The notes under the pieces are model-generated. The model was not told the DNA's origin, did no database searches, and saw only the letters and a program-made list of their open reading frames with translations. From Saprospiraceae bacterium (lineage in GTDB: Bacteria > Bacteroidota > Bacteroidia > Chitinophagales > Saprospiraceae), in the NCBI GenBank assembly GCA_016714445.1, contig JADJNF010000007.1, positions 372,001 to 436,000 on the forward strand: a DNA stretch of 64,000 bases, in the 5' to 3' direction. Of this stretch, positions 29,888-38,366 are shown in pieces. The number at the start of each line of letters is the position of its first letter. Position 1 is the first letter of the stretch. Position numbers and translations under genes: made by a program.

Positions 29888-29990
29888 TATACCGACGAGA
29901 ATTTATTTTTCAAAAAATTCTGCCGCCATTATACTCATAATCAATAAATTGGAAAATGAAATTTTCGCAAACCAATTTATTTTGAGTATA
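29888..29990 (+). repeat. Palindromic dispersed repeat, copy B (103 bp)
   Basis: This is the gapless partner of 9373-9475 (83/103 identical). In hairpin 1, copy A's T-A pair is replaced by G-C (AGAATTT/AAATTCT), a compensated change. In hairpin 2, TATACTCA (29930-29937) pairs with TGAGTATA (29983-29990) and AATAAATTGG with CCAATTTATT. It lies between two convergent genes. Confidence 0.85.
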
Positions 29991-30098
29991 AAATGGAATA
30001 AAACCAAAAAAGAGTCTACTTAAGACTGTATCCATTTATTGTAATCCATCTTTTTTATTCAATTGCGATTGGTATCCCATTAAGGAGTCATACCAGTT

Positions 30099-32393
30099 TC
30101 ATCTTCTGTTCTTCTTTTCGCGTTCCTGTGCATCTACAACGGCAATAGTAGTCATATTGACCATTTCATCTACCCGCGCTCCCAATTGTACTATATGAAC
30201 AGGTCTGTCCATTCCCATCAGGATGGGTCCTACTGACTCTATATCATTGAGTTCCTTCATGATTTTGTATGTAATATTGGCCGACGACAGTTCCGGAAAT
30301 ATCAGTGCATTGACTTTTTTTCCTGCCAGTTTTGAAAATGGAAAACGTTCTTTCATCATCTCCTGGTTTAAAGCAAAGTCGGCTTGAATCTCTCCATCCA
30401 CATCTATTTCGGGATGGTTGTCATGCAACATCTTAACCGCTTTTGCTGCTTTGGTTGACAATTGGTGATCGGAAGTGCCAAAATTTGAATACGACAATAG
30501 GGCAATGGCCGGTTTAATCCCAAACATGGACATGGTGTCAGCGGTCATTTTGGTAATAGAAACCAGATCTTCCGCATTGGGATCTACATTTACTGCTGTA
30601 TCCGATAAAAAAAGCGGACCTTTGGGTGTCAACATCAGATTTGTGGCTGAAATACGTTTGACATCTCCCCGACATCCGACTACCTCCATCATAGGTTTAA
30701 TGACACTGGAGTAGCTTCTGGTATAGCCAGAAATTAAAGCATCTGCCTCTCCTGCAACAACCATCATAGCACCAAAATAATTGCATTCCTGCATCAGTGA
30801 CATGGCATCATACAACTTGATCCCTTTGCGTTGACGGTTGATCCAGTAATCATTGGCATATTTTTCTCTTCTTTGTTTTTGTTCATCACTTTTTGGGTCC
30901 AGTACCAGTACATCTCCTGCTATCCCTTCAAAACTGATTTCCAACATCAGTTCGTGGATAATATCTTTATTACCCAATAATATGGGTTTGCAAATGCCTT
31001 CATCATAAGCGATCTGCGCTGCTTTTAATACATCCAAATGTTCCGCTTCGGCAAATACTACTTGTTTTGGATTTTCTTTTGCCTGATTGGTCAGTTTTTT
31101 CATCCATTTACTGCCGCCACCCAATCTTTCTGCCAATTGTTCACGGTACTTTTCCCAATCCTTGATAGGTTCTTTGGCTACTCCCGAATCAATTGCAGCT
31201 TTGGCAACAGCCAATGCCACCACTTCTAATAAACGACTGTCAAACGGTTTCGGAATGATATATTCCCTTCCAAAAGCAATATGTTTTTCGCCGTAGGTAA
31301 TATTAACTTGCTCTGGCACCGCTTGTTTGGCCAAATCCGCCAATGCATAAACTGCAGCAATTTTCATTTCTTCATTGATCGTGGTGGCTCTTACGTCCAA
31401 CGCACCCCTGAAAATATAAGGGAATCCCAGCACATTATTCACCTGATTAGGATAATCTGAACGTCCGGTAGCCATCAGTACATCACTGCGGGTACTCATC
31501 GCCAAGTGATAATCAATCTCCGGCGTAGGATTTGCCAATGCAAAGACAATGGGATTGGGTGCCATTTTCATTAACATTTCTGAAGTCAATACATCACCTT
31601 TGGACAATCCAAGGAACATATCTGCGCCTGCTATCGCATCATCCAGATCATGAACATCAATACAGGTAGCAAATTCCAGCTTTTCTGCAGATAAGCCAGG
31701 ACGATCTTTACGGATTACTCCTTTGCTGTCCAGCATGATCATATTGTCGGGATTGATACCCAATTTTTTGTACAAACGGGAACAGGAAATAGCAGAAGCT
31801 CCTGCTCCATTGACCACTATTCTGATGTCACTGAGTTTTTTTCCGACAATTTCACAGGCATTCAACAAACCGGCTGAAGAAATGATGGCCGTACCGTGCT
31901 GGTCATCATGCATCAATGGAATATCCAGCTCTTCTTTTAAACGTCTTTCAATTTCAAATGCCTCGGGAGCTTTGATGTCTTCCAGATTGATACCACCAAA
32001 CGTGGGTGCAATTCCTTTGACAATCTGAATAAACTTTTCAGGGTCTTTTTCATCTATTTCAATATCAAATACATCGATATCGGCAAAAATTTTAAATAAC
32101 AATCCTTTGCCTTCCATGACCGGTTTGCCGGCTAATGCTCCGATATCTCCCAATCCCAAAACAGCCGTACCATTGGATATGACCGCCACCAAATTTCCCT
32201 TGGAAGTATACTTATAAGCATCATGCGGATTTTTTTCTATTTCCAGACAAGGTGCCGCCACTCCCGGCGAATAAGCCAATGCCAAATCGCGTTGCGTAGA
32301 GTGTTTTTTGGTGGGAACTACAGATATTTTTCCGGGTGTGGGAAACTCATGGTACAATAGAGCTTCTTTGTTTAACTTGGTATTAGATGACAT
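30099..32393 (-). CDS. maeB: NADP-type malic enzyme with phosphotransacetylase-like domain
   Basis: 764 residues from ATG 32393 (MSSNTKLNKEALLYHEFP); the extension to 32444 is not family-like. The malic enzyme domain (1-~430) shows LAYSPGVAAPC, MEGKGLLFKIFADIDVFDIE, MHDDQHGTAII and VVNGAGASAISC (nucleotide-binding loop). The C-terminal ~320 residues are a phosphate acetyl/butyryltransferase-like domain (FAEAEHLDVLKAAQIAYDEG, GMDRPVHIVQLGA), regulatory rather than catalytic in MaeB proteins. It decarboxylates malate to pyruvate, producing NADPH, in the cytoplasm. It is monocistronic, convergent with the gene at 29009. Confidence 0.95.
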   Translation of the reverse strand: MSSNTKLNKEALLYHEFPTPGKISVVPTKKHSTQRDLALAYSPGVAAPCLEIEKNPHDAYKYTSKGNLVAVISNGTAVLGLGDIGALAGKPVMEGKGLLFKIFADIDVFDIEIDEKDPEKFIQIVKGIAPTFGGINLEDIKAPEAFEIERRLKEELDIPLMHDDQHGTAIISSAGLLNACEIVGKKLSDIRIVVNGAGASAISCSRLYKKLGINPDNMIMLDSKGVIRKDRPGLSAEKLEFATCIDVHDLDDAIAGADMFLGLSKGDVLTSEMLMKMAPNPIVFALANPTPEIDYHLAMSTRSDVLMATGRSDYPNQVNNVLGFPYIFRGALDVRATTINEEMKIAAVYALADLAKQAVPEQVNITYGEKHIAFGREYIIPKPFDSRLLEVVALAVAKAAIDSGVAKEPIKDWEKYREQLAERLGGGSKWMKKLTNQAKENPKQVVFAEAEHLDVLKAAQIAYDEGICKPILLGNKDIIHELMLEISFEGIAGDVLVLDPKSDEQKQRREKYANDYWINRQRKGIKLYDAMSLMQECNYFGAMMVVAGEADALISGYTRSYSSVIKPMMEVVGCRGDVKRISATNLMLTPKGPLFLSDTAVNVDPNAEDLVSITKMTADTMSMFGIKPAIALLSYSNFGTSDHQLSTKAAKAVKMLHDNHPEIDVDGEIQADFALNQEMMKERFPFSKLAGKKVNALIFPELSSANITYKIMKELNDIESVGPILMGMDRPVHIVQLGARVDEMVNMTTIAVVDAQEREKKNRR

Positions 32394-32628
32394 AAAAACC
32401 GATTTTTTTGATTTACAGAAAACAAATGTAGATGTATTCTTCATTTTTTAAACTGATATATGTCATATGGTATTGGTATAAAAGTCACCGGATATCTTCA
32501 AAAGAATTGTATACAGTGGTGAAAACAGGGTTTAAAATATATTTAAAATGGGCAGAAATAAAACATCAAATAAATATGGAGCATAATATGCCTTCATACT
32601 ATTGTATACTCAACTTGCTAGTGGGATA

Positions 32629-33318
32629 TTAATTTCCTGGATAACCCATCAGATAAATTATCTTTCCTCCCCTGCCATTATCAGCTTTTCCGGATTTCCA
32701 TACATAGTTTTTTACGGGAATGGTGGAGACCAGTTCATTCAGATCATTCGGATTATACAATTTAAACAGGGCCAGAAATCCATCGAGCATGGTAACTACA
32801 GGAAGAATCGGAATCAGATACGTAAATATCAACCGGGTAATCCTAAAAGGCTGAACAAATGGTGCACTGAGTATAACAGTCAGTGGTACAAATATGGTCA
32901 TACCCACAACCTGCCACAAACTGTCGTTATTGCCTTCCAATACTGCTACCGAATTTCCACTATTGGCTATTTGAGTCAAATAATATGCAGCTTTCTTTTC
33001 GTCCAACTGATGGAAGGAATTGATAAATGTATACATGCCTTTATTATGGGTAGAGAATTTCTCCAACTCTATATTTATTATCTCTGACCCTTCAGGCAAC
33101 AAAGGAAGTAGCGTTTCTATCCCGGCACCTATTTTACTGTCAATGTTGATGATGGTTTTGGTTTGGGTATTACCGATGACTTCTTCCAAAACAGGTAAAA
33201 ATGGTTTTGCTGCGTTAACTTTACCCACAAACCAGGACATAAATTCATACATATCTCTTTTCAAAAATGACGGATACCACTTTTGATTGCTGAATTGAAA
33301 TACTTGTTTTCGTTTCAT
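32629..33318 (-). CDS. Methyltransferase-like membrane-tethered protein
   Basis: 229 residues. The N-terminal half has the order of a Bacteroidota SAM-methyltransferase-like family (KWYPSFLKRDMYEFMSWF, INIDSKIGAGIETLLPLLP, IINIELEKFS), but the glycine loop for SAM is poor (DSKIGAG), so activity is doubtful. The C-terminal half has a hydrophobic segment (VGMTIFVPLTVILSAPFV) and FRITRLIFTYLIPILPVV with DLNELV, which matches the tail of that family. It is divergent from the TetR gene 70 bp away, and tandem operator-like repeats lie between them. Confidence 0.6.
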   Translation of the reverse strand: MKRKQVFQFSNQKWYPSFLKRDMYEFMSWFVGKVNAAKPFLPVLEEVIGNTQTKTIINIDSKIGAGIETLLPLLPEGSEIINIELEKFSTHNKGMYTFINSFHQLDEKKAAYYLTQIANSGNSVAVLEGNNDSLWQVVGMTIFVPLTVILSAPFVQPFRITRLIFTYLIPILPVVTMLDGFLALFKLYNPNDLNELVSTIPVKNYVWKSGKADNGRGGKIIYLMGYPGN

Positions 33319-33345
33319 GATGTACGAATAAATAAATAACTGTAA

Positions 33346-33388
33346 ATTTAGGCCAAATGTACTAATTATTTAGACCAGCTGTACTAAA
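33346..33388 (+). promoter_or_regulatory. Tandem operator-like direct repeats between divergent genes
   Basis: Two 20-bp copies of ATTTAGRCCARMTGTACTAA (33346-33365, 33368-33387) differ at 3 positions and repeat with a 22-bp period, two helical turns. The second lies within an imperfect palindrome TTTAGNNCAGCTGNNCTAAA at 33369-33388, matching itself at 16 of 20 positions. The TetR start codon follows directly at 33389. Binding here would occlude the TetR ribosome-binding region and the divergent promoter. Confidence 0.7.
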
Positions 33389-34009
33389 ATGAATAAAAAA
33401 AAGGAACTTCTTTTAAAAATTGCCAAGCGTTTGTTTACAGAATATGGTGTAGCCGAAGTATCTCTGAGGCAAATCGCTGCTGAAGTTGGCATCAGTCACA
33501 GTAATCTCATCTATCATTTCCCTTCTAAAAATGACCTGATCATTGCCCTTCATCACCAGTTGATGGAAAAAGCCATAGCGCTCAATCAACAAGTAAAGAC
33601 CGCTTCACATCCGTTAGAGGGTTTACTCCAAAGCACACAAATCGGTTTTACCATTCTTTACGAATATCGTTTTCTGATGATTGACCTGCCCCATATTTTG
33701 CGGGACAATAAAATCCTTCACAACACATTTCTTGATCTGGAAAAACTACGTGCAGACATGTACTCGATCGAAATACAAAAAGCGGTAGATCAAAATCTGA
33801 TGCGACAAGAACTATATCAGGGAGAATATACCGGGTTCATCGAACACATTAAGATATTCAGTGACGCATGGATTGCATCATCGGCCATCTATGATTCACC
33901 CGAAAACAACAATATTATTGAGAAATACGTAAAGCTGTTTATGGGCTTTTTTTATCCCTACCTGACTGACGAAGGAAGGAGTGTTTTTGATGAAGTATAC
34001 TTTCAATAA
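33389..34009 (+). CDS. TetR/AcrR-family transcriptional regulator
   Basis: 206 residues. Residues ~8-55 are the TetR DNA-binding domain (SLRQIAAEVGISHSNLIYHF). The C-terminal domain is helical with no recognisable inducer signature; the rest reads GEYTGFIEHIKIFSDAW. It is divergent from the methyltransferase-like gene, with tandem operators immediately before its start codon, so autoregulation plus control of the neighbour is likely. The gene is separated from the next minus-strand gene by 80 bp. Confidence 0.88.
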   Translation: MNKKKELLLKIAKRLFTEYGVAEVSLRQIAAEVGISHSNLIYHFPSKNDLIIALHHQLMEKAIALNQQVKTASHPLEGLLQSTQIGFTILYEYRFLMIDLPHILRDNKILHNTFLDLEKLRADMYSIEIQKAVDQNLMRQELYQGEYTGFIEHIKIFSDAWIASSAIYDSPENNNIIEKYVKLFMGFFYPYLTDEGRSVFDEVYFQ

Positions 34010-34089
34010 TTAATAACTCACTTGACTGTATATCTCTTGATGTATATTACCCGCTTCGACGGAAATAAGTGTCAGGGTTTAGACGGTCT

Positions 34090-34950
34090 TCAATAATTTT
34101 GTTTGCCAGGAATCACACCACGCACACCTCCTCGAGGTGATTCAACATCACCAAAGTATCTCGGCATCACATGAATATGGCAGTGAGGTACAGATTGGCC
34201 AGCTGTTTCTTGGATATTGATTCCGATATTAAAACCATCTGGATTAAAACGATTAAGTAAAAATCCTTTTACTTTATTGACCATAATCCAACAAGCCATT
34301 TGTTCTTTGATTGACAGATCAAAATAATTGGATATCAATCTTTTAGGTAGAATAAGGGCATGACCTAAGCTGACAGGAAATTTGTCATAAAAAGAGAAAG
34401 CTGTTCCACTCTCGTAGATCAATTCTCTAGGTTGATCATCGTTAAAAAAAGGACTAACATTTGTCTTTCCCCTGTGAATGGTTGTGTAATGTTGGTATAC
34501 ATATATTTCACAACTATCATTTAAAAAAATGGAAGGAAAAGGTAATTTCACATTACATTGATAAGTTGGTTTTTGATGAATTTTATGTGTTCTGAACCCT
34601 TCATAAGTGATGTCCCGTCGTACAGCAAAATATGCCTTACCATTTGGTTTTAACAGAGCTGAAATCTCCATAATTACATCGGATTGTTCTTCCTGCATCA
34701 GTACATTTAACACATAAAAACAGATGATGGTATCAAATTTCTCTGTTGGTTTCTCTGGGAAATAATATGGATTGTATCCAGACATATTTATACCCTTTCC
34801 CTTAAGTAAATTCACATCACTTCCTAACCCACAACCATAATCCAAGGCGTTCCCTATCAAAAGATTTCTTTCTAAAAGAATTCTGGCTGGAAATGAAATG
34901 GTATTTCTTTCTTTGGCGGTGAGGTGGGTATAGTCATTTAGTATTGCCAT
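34090..34950 (-). CDS. Bifunctional SAM-dependent methyltransferase/HIT-domain protein
   Basis: 286 residues, two domains. The N-terminal ~130 residues are a class I SAM methyltransferase: ALDYGCGLGSDVNLL (motif I), YNPYYFPEKP, FDTIICFYVLNVL. Residues ~165-286 are a HIT domain: FYDKFPVSLGHALILPKR, FNIGINIQETAGQSVPHCHI with the HxHxH active site (HCHIH), and PRYFGDVESPRGGVRGVIP. HIT enzymes hydrolyse nucleoside phosphates or adenylylated substrates by a His-phosphoryl intermediate. The gene overlaps the HNH gene by 13 bp, so translation is probably coupled. The substrate of either half is unknown. Confidence 0.88.
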   Translation of the reverse strand: MAILNDYTHLTAKERNTISFPARILLERNLLIGNALDYGCGLGSDVNLLKGKGINMSGYNPYYFPEKPTEKFDTIICFYVLNVLMQEEQSDVIMEISALLKPNGKAYFAVRRDITYEGFRTHKIHQKPTYQCNVKLPFPSIFLNDSCEIYVYQHYTTIHRGKTNVSPFFNDDQPRELIYESGTAFSFYDKFPVSLGHALILPKRLISNYFDLSIKEQMACWIMVNKVKGFLLNRFNPDGFNIGINIQETAGQSVPHCHIHVMPRYFGDVESPRGGVRGVIPGKQNY

Positions 34951-36050
34951 TCTGGATATCCTCTAGTTTCAATTAAGTATTTTGATGTTTGAAGTAGTTG
35001 ACTGAAAGCACTTTGTTGCCAATTGTTCTTTGTATAATTACCTAACAAAGATATTTGAAGTTCATTCATAAACCTTTCAGTCTGATATTGATGTATTACC
35101 TCCCAATAGTGAATAATTAATTCCTTTTGTTTTGTAATCAAGTTTAAGGAAGGAATTTTGTCTAATTTTGATTTATTTGTTGGAGGACTTGATGGAAGCA
35201 AATTCCATAAATCATTATTTTTGTATATTGAAAATGGCAACATGTGGTCAATATCATATTTGGCTATATTACTACCTGACCATACACAAGACACTGACCC
35301 ATTTTTCGCAAGAATTTCAATATACAATTTTTTTGATGCTTCTACATCTCTTTCAGTAACTGGGAATTTTAAAATCTCATTGACAATTCTGCCCGTAGTT
35401 AAAACCTTTCCACTCGCATTTACAGAAAATTCTGCCCATTTAAATAATATATTATCAGTCCCTGAAATGAAGCTACCTAAGATTTTAAATGCTTCAAAAT
35501 AATCTTTAGGAACGGTAAAAATACCACAACCATCCACTAACCATTGGCTATTTTGCTTTTTGTCATTTTTAAATTTAGCTGAAGAATAATTAAAGATAGA
35601 ATAGTAATCATTGGAAATACTTCTTCCTATATATCTCATAGGCATCGTTGTTATTGTCTCCTTAATTTTTTGAACCAACTTGTAAAAGTCTAAATTTATT
35701 TCAGTTGCTATACCTCTAATTCGCAATTCGTTGTAGAATACTGAGATCTTTCCTCGAATTGCGTAGTGGTCAATGATTGGTTTAAAATGTGATTGAAATG
35801 CTACCTTAATATTTTTTCCATTTATTTGCGGGATTTCAACTTCAGATTCAAAAATTGGAAAGTAATAAATTAGCCATTTTTCAATCAGCAGCCCTAATGG
35901 AATCTCAACTATATCATCCTTAACTTTTATGTACGGAGAATTATCTTGAATTATATCAATGACACCTCTTAACAAAGCAAATTTGTAAGTTGCCGTTTTA
36001 GCATCCCTTTCAATGATCTTACTAATGTTTTTGAAAACTTGGTTATCCAT
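34938..36050 (-). CDS. HNH endonuclease
   Basis: About 370 residues from ATG 36050 (a TTG two codons earlier also opens the frame). The C-terminal part holds the HNH motif: YDIDHMLPFSIYKNNDLWNL followed by LPSSPPTNKSKLDKIP, with DIDH, LWN and TNKSK as the catalytic and metal-binding blocks. A Cys precedes it (SVSCVWSGS). The ~260 residues before this form an unassigned domain (YIGRSISNDYYSIFNYS, FVSGTDN-type helices). It has no membrane segment. It lies 34 bp after kptA and overlaps the methyltransferase-HIT gene. Confidence 0.88.
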   Translation of the reverse strand: MDNQVFKNISKIIERDAKTATYKFALLRGVIDIIQDNSPYIKVKDDIVEIPLGLLIEKWLIYYFPIFESEVEIPQINGKNIKVAFQSHFKPIIDHYAIRGKISVFYNELRIRGIATEINLDFYKLVQKIKETITTMPMRYIGRSISNDYYSIFNYSSAKFKNDKKQNSQWLVDGCGIFTVPKDYFEAFKILGSFISGTDNILFKWAEFSVNASGKVLTTGRIVNEILKFPVTERDVEASKKLYIEILAKNGSVSCVWSGSNIAKYDIDHMLPFSIYKNNDLWNLLPSSPPTNKSKLDKIPSLNLITKQKELIIHYWEVIHQYQTERFMNELQISLLGNYTKNNWQQSAFSQLLQTSKYLIETRGYPEWQY

Positions 36051-36084
36051 TCTCAATTCTAATATTTGTTAAAAAGCTAGCCTT

Positions 36085-36639
36085 TTATTCAACATTTAAT
36101 TTCAGATATTTAGCTGGAACATTATCTGTGAGCCAAACACCATTATCAGAAATAAAAAATTCAAATTTATCTTTAAACATTTGTTGAGACAGTACCAAAA
36201 ATATTTGGGCTTTCCCATGTCGTTGTCCTACTTTTATGGCCGTTTCCTTATCAATACTCAGATGAACATGCTGTCTATTTCTTTTCTCAAGCCCCGTTAA
36301 TAAAATTGATTCAACAGATGTTTCACCCGTTCCATGATATAGTACTTCTGGTGGTTCTTGATTCGAACAACCAAGTTCAATATCTATGGAATGTCCCTGA
36401 CTAGCTCTGATTTTGTCAAAATTCTCAGTAAATGCGAAGCGCTTTTTTGAATTTGTGGCAACAATTTGCTTAAGAACTTCAAAATCAAAATTTACACCAT
36501 AATCATTTGATTTTTTAATTAATATGTTGACATCTGTCCAACCGTTTTGATCTAAATCAATCCCAATTATTTGAGGTTGATGCCTTAATACCAAACTCAA
36601 AAACTTGCTTATATGTATTTCTTGATTTTTGTTTATCAT
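36085..36639 (-). CDS. kptA: RNA 2'-phosphotransferase (Tpt1/KptA)
   Basis: 184 residues. It transfers a 2'-phosphate from RNA to NAD+, giving ADP-ribose 1''-2''-cyclic phosphate and nicotinamide. Family blocks are complete: SKFLSLVLRHQPQIIGI (catalytic Arg-His), NSKKRFAFTEN, RASQGHSIDIEL, PEVLYHGTGETS, RNRQHVHLSID and NGVWLTDNVPAKYL. Bacteria have no known tRNA splicing that needs it, so the bacterial role is open; it may act on 2'-phosphorylated or NAD-related RNA ends. It is first in an operon with an HNH nuclease and a methyltransferase-HIT protein, with a palindrome 72 bp upstream. Confidence 0.93.
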   Translation of the reverse strand: MINKNQEIHISKFLSLVLRHQPQIIGIDLDQNGWTDVNILIKKSNDYGVNFDFEVLKQIVATNSKKRFAFTENFDKIRASQGHSIDIELGCSNQEPPEVLYHGTGETSVESILLTGLEKRNRQHVHLSIDKETAIKVGQRHGKAQIFLVLSQQMFKDKFEFFISDNGVWLTDNVPAKYLKLNVE

Positions 36640-36710
36640 TTTTTAATACTTTAGAAATTTTTCAATCTTTAAAGTCACATTATATAGTTTACTTTTTCTT
36701 TCTATTTGGC

Positions 36711-36730
36711 TTGTCATATTTATATGACAA
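36711..36730 (-). promoter_or_regulatory. Palindromic operator upstream of the kptA operon
   Basis: A perfect inverted repeat TTGTCATAT-TT-ATATGACAA, 9-bp arms with a 2-bp spacer, lies 72 bp upstream of the kptA ATG. A TTTG on the minus strand at 36729-36732 overlaps its distal edge. I see no good TANNTTTG box. The site is of the type bound by a dimeric repressor; no regulator gene is in the operon. Confidence 0.6.
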
Positions 36731-36930
36731 ACAGAAATTAAAAAAAATTATAATCATAGACCTTTTTGAGCCACAAATTCCTGCAAGCTAAAGTTTCATG
36801 GCCTGAAAAGCTATATTTTATGGAGGCGTTTAGCATGGTTATTCACTGATATAGTATGAATGCGCAAAGTTAATTTATATTGTTTAAATCTATATACATA
36901 TCTGATAAATAACAATAATACCTTCCTCCT

Positions 36931-37572
36931 TCACAACCGATAAATATTATTTTTTATCGCATATAGCACCAGCCCCACCCTGGACTTTACCTCCAGTTTT
37001 TCAAACAGGGACTCTCTGTATCCGTCGATGGTTTTTGGACTCATGTGCATCTCGTCTGCTATTTCTTTGTAAGTTTTTTCAGTGCAGGCGAGTTTGAGAA
37101 ACGTCATTTCTTTATCTTTGATCTCGTACATATGCGGTTTGTTTTGATGTAGTGAATTAATCAGGGCTTTGGTGACTTTTTCAGTATGGTAAAACCCAAA
37201 ATTTAGTGTATCGTCCAGCGCCTTTTTGAGCAATGTTGGGGTGATGTCCTTCAGCAGATACCCCTTTACTCCTTTTTTGATCATTTCGAGTATCAGATTT
37301 GCATCATCCTGCATCGATAATACCAGCACAGGAATAGAAGGATGGTTTTTCATCACCCAGTCCATGGTTTCCACACCGTTCATCACCGGCATATTGAGAT
37401 CGAGTAGAATTATATCAGGCGCCTCATGGGTATTATCCTGAAGCCGGAAGATAAGATCTCTGCCATTTTGCCCCTGAAAAGTGACTTCATACTCTTCAAA
37501 ATGATTGATCAGTACCGATAGAGATTGACTGAAAAGGGCGTGATCATCTACGATGTAAACTTTTTTTTTCAT
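36931..37572 (-). CDS. NarL/FixJ-family response regulator
   Basis: 213 residues. Receiver domain with acidic residues Asp9-Asp10, phospho-acceptor Asp58 (IILLDLNMP), and Lys in GYLLKDIT. C-terminal LuxR-type HTH (KTYKEIADEMHMSPKTIDGY). It overlaps the histidine kinase gene by 4 bp, forming a classical two-component pair in one operon with a membrane protein and a lipoprotein upstream. The targets are not visible. Confidence 0.92.
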   Translation of the reverse strand: MKKKVYIVDDHALFSQSLSVLINHFEEYEVTFQGQNGRDLIFRLQDNTHEAPDIILLDLNMPVMNGVETMDWVMKNHPSIPVLVLSMQDDANLILEMIKKGVKGYLLKDITPTLLKKALDDTLNFGFYHTEKVTKALINSLHQNKPHMYEIKDKEMTFLKLACTEKTYKEIADEMHMSPKTIDGYRESLFEKLEVKSRVGLVLYAIKNNIYRL

Positions 37573-38366
37573 TTTATTTCATTTTCATCAGCAATTATAG
37601 GATAACAGATAGAAGTCTTAAGCCCGCCTTCAGCTTTGTTTTCAAAAAAAGCAGTTGCCTGAATCATACTGGCTCTGGACACGATATTTTTGAGCCCAAG
37701 TCCATATCCTGAAGTATCGGTATTCATACCAATACCATTGTCTTCACATATGATCATCAACTGATGTTTAGTAAAGGTAAAAGTAAGCGAAAAAGTAGTA
37801 GCGCGGGCATGTTTGATCACATTGGATATAATCTCCTGTATGATCCGGAATAGTATAATCTCATGTTCGTGATGCAGTGTTTCGACATCACCCCTGACAG
37901 TATACCGGGCATCGATAAATTTTAATCTGTTGAGCCTTTCGATCTCAAAAGAAGCAGCCTTCAGCAAACCCATAAATACGATGGACTCAGTATTTAAAGA
38001 TTTGGACAGGCTCCTGACATCATCAAGCACCTGTCCAAGTATGGTAATCGTATCATCCAGCATTTTCTGATCATCTTTCACCGCAGGGACGGACATCATA
38101 GAAAGCTGCATTTTGCTCACGGACAACAATTGTCCGATATTGTCATGCAGCTCCCAACTCAAACTTTTCAGCAAGTGCTCCTGATTTTCTATACGGGCTC
38201 TTTCAAGCTCTCGCTCAGCTTTACGCAAACTTTCCTGCTTTTCGATGATATACTTTATCCTTTTCTGATTAAAAAAATACAGCAACGAAAATAAAAGTAT
38301 GGTGAGTAACAGCAAAATGATTACAAAGGATATAACAAGGACATTCAGATGATTTTCTTCGTGCAT
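37569..38366 (-). CDS. Sensor histidine kinase (HisKA_3/NarX-type)
   Basis: 265 residues from ATG 38366. One N-terminal membrane helix (NVLVISFVIILLLLTILLFS) is followed by a HisKA_3 dimerisation helix with phospho-acceptor His in SWELHDNIGQLL and an HATPase domain (FRIIQEIISNVIKHARA, CEDNGIGMN, GYGLGLKNIVSRA). The sensory part is short, so sensing may depend on the adjoining membrane protein. It overlaps both neighbouring genes (4 bp and 22 bp), so the three genes are one operon. Confidence 0.92.
   Translation of the reverse strand: MHEENHLNVLVISFVIILLLLTILLFSLLYFFNQKRIKYIIEKQESLRKAERELERARIENQEHLLKSLSWELHDNIGQLLSVSKMQLSMMSVPAVKDDQKMLDDTITILGQVLDDVRSLSKSLNTESIVFMGLLKAASFEIERLNRLKFIDARYTVRGDVETLHHEHEIILFRIIQEIISNVIKHARATTFSLTFTFTKHQLMIICEDNGIGMNTDTSGYGLGLKNIVSRASMIQATAFFENKAEGGLKTSICYPIIADENEIK

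Noticed and set aside
32602..33087. 161-residue plus-strand open frame
   Set aside because: It lies opposite the methyltransferase-like gene, with Tyr/Ile-rich random-looking composition.
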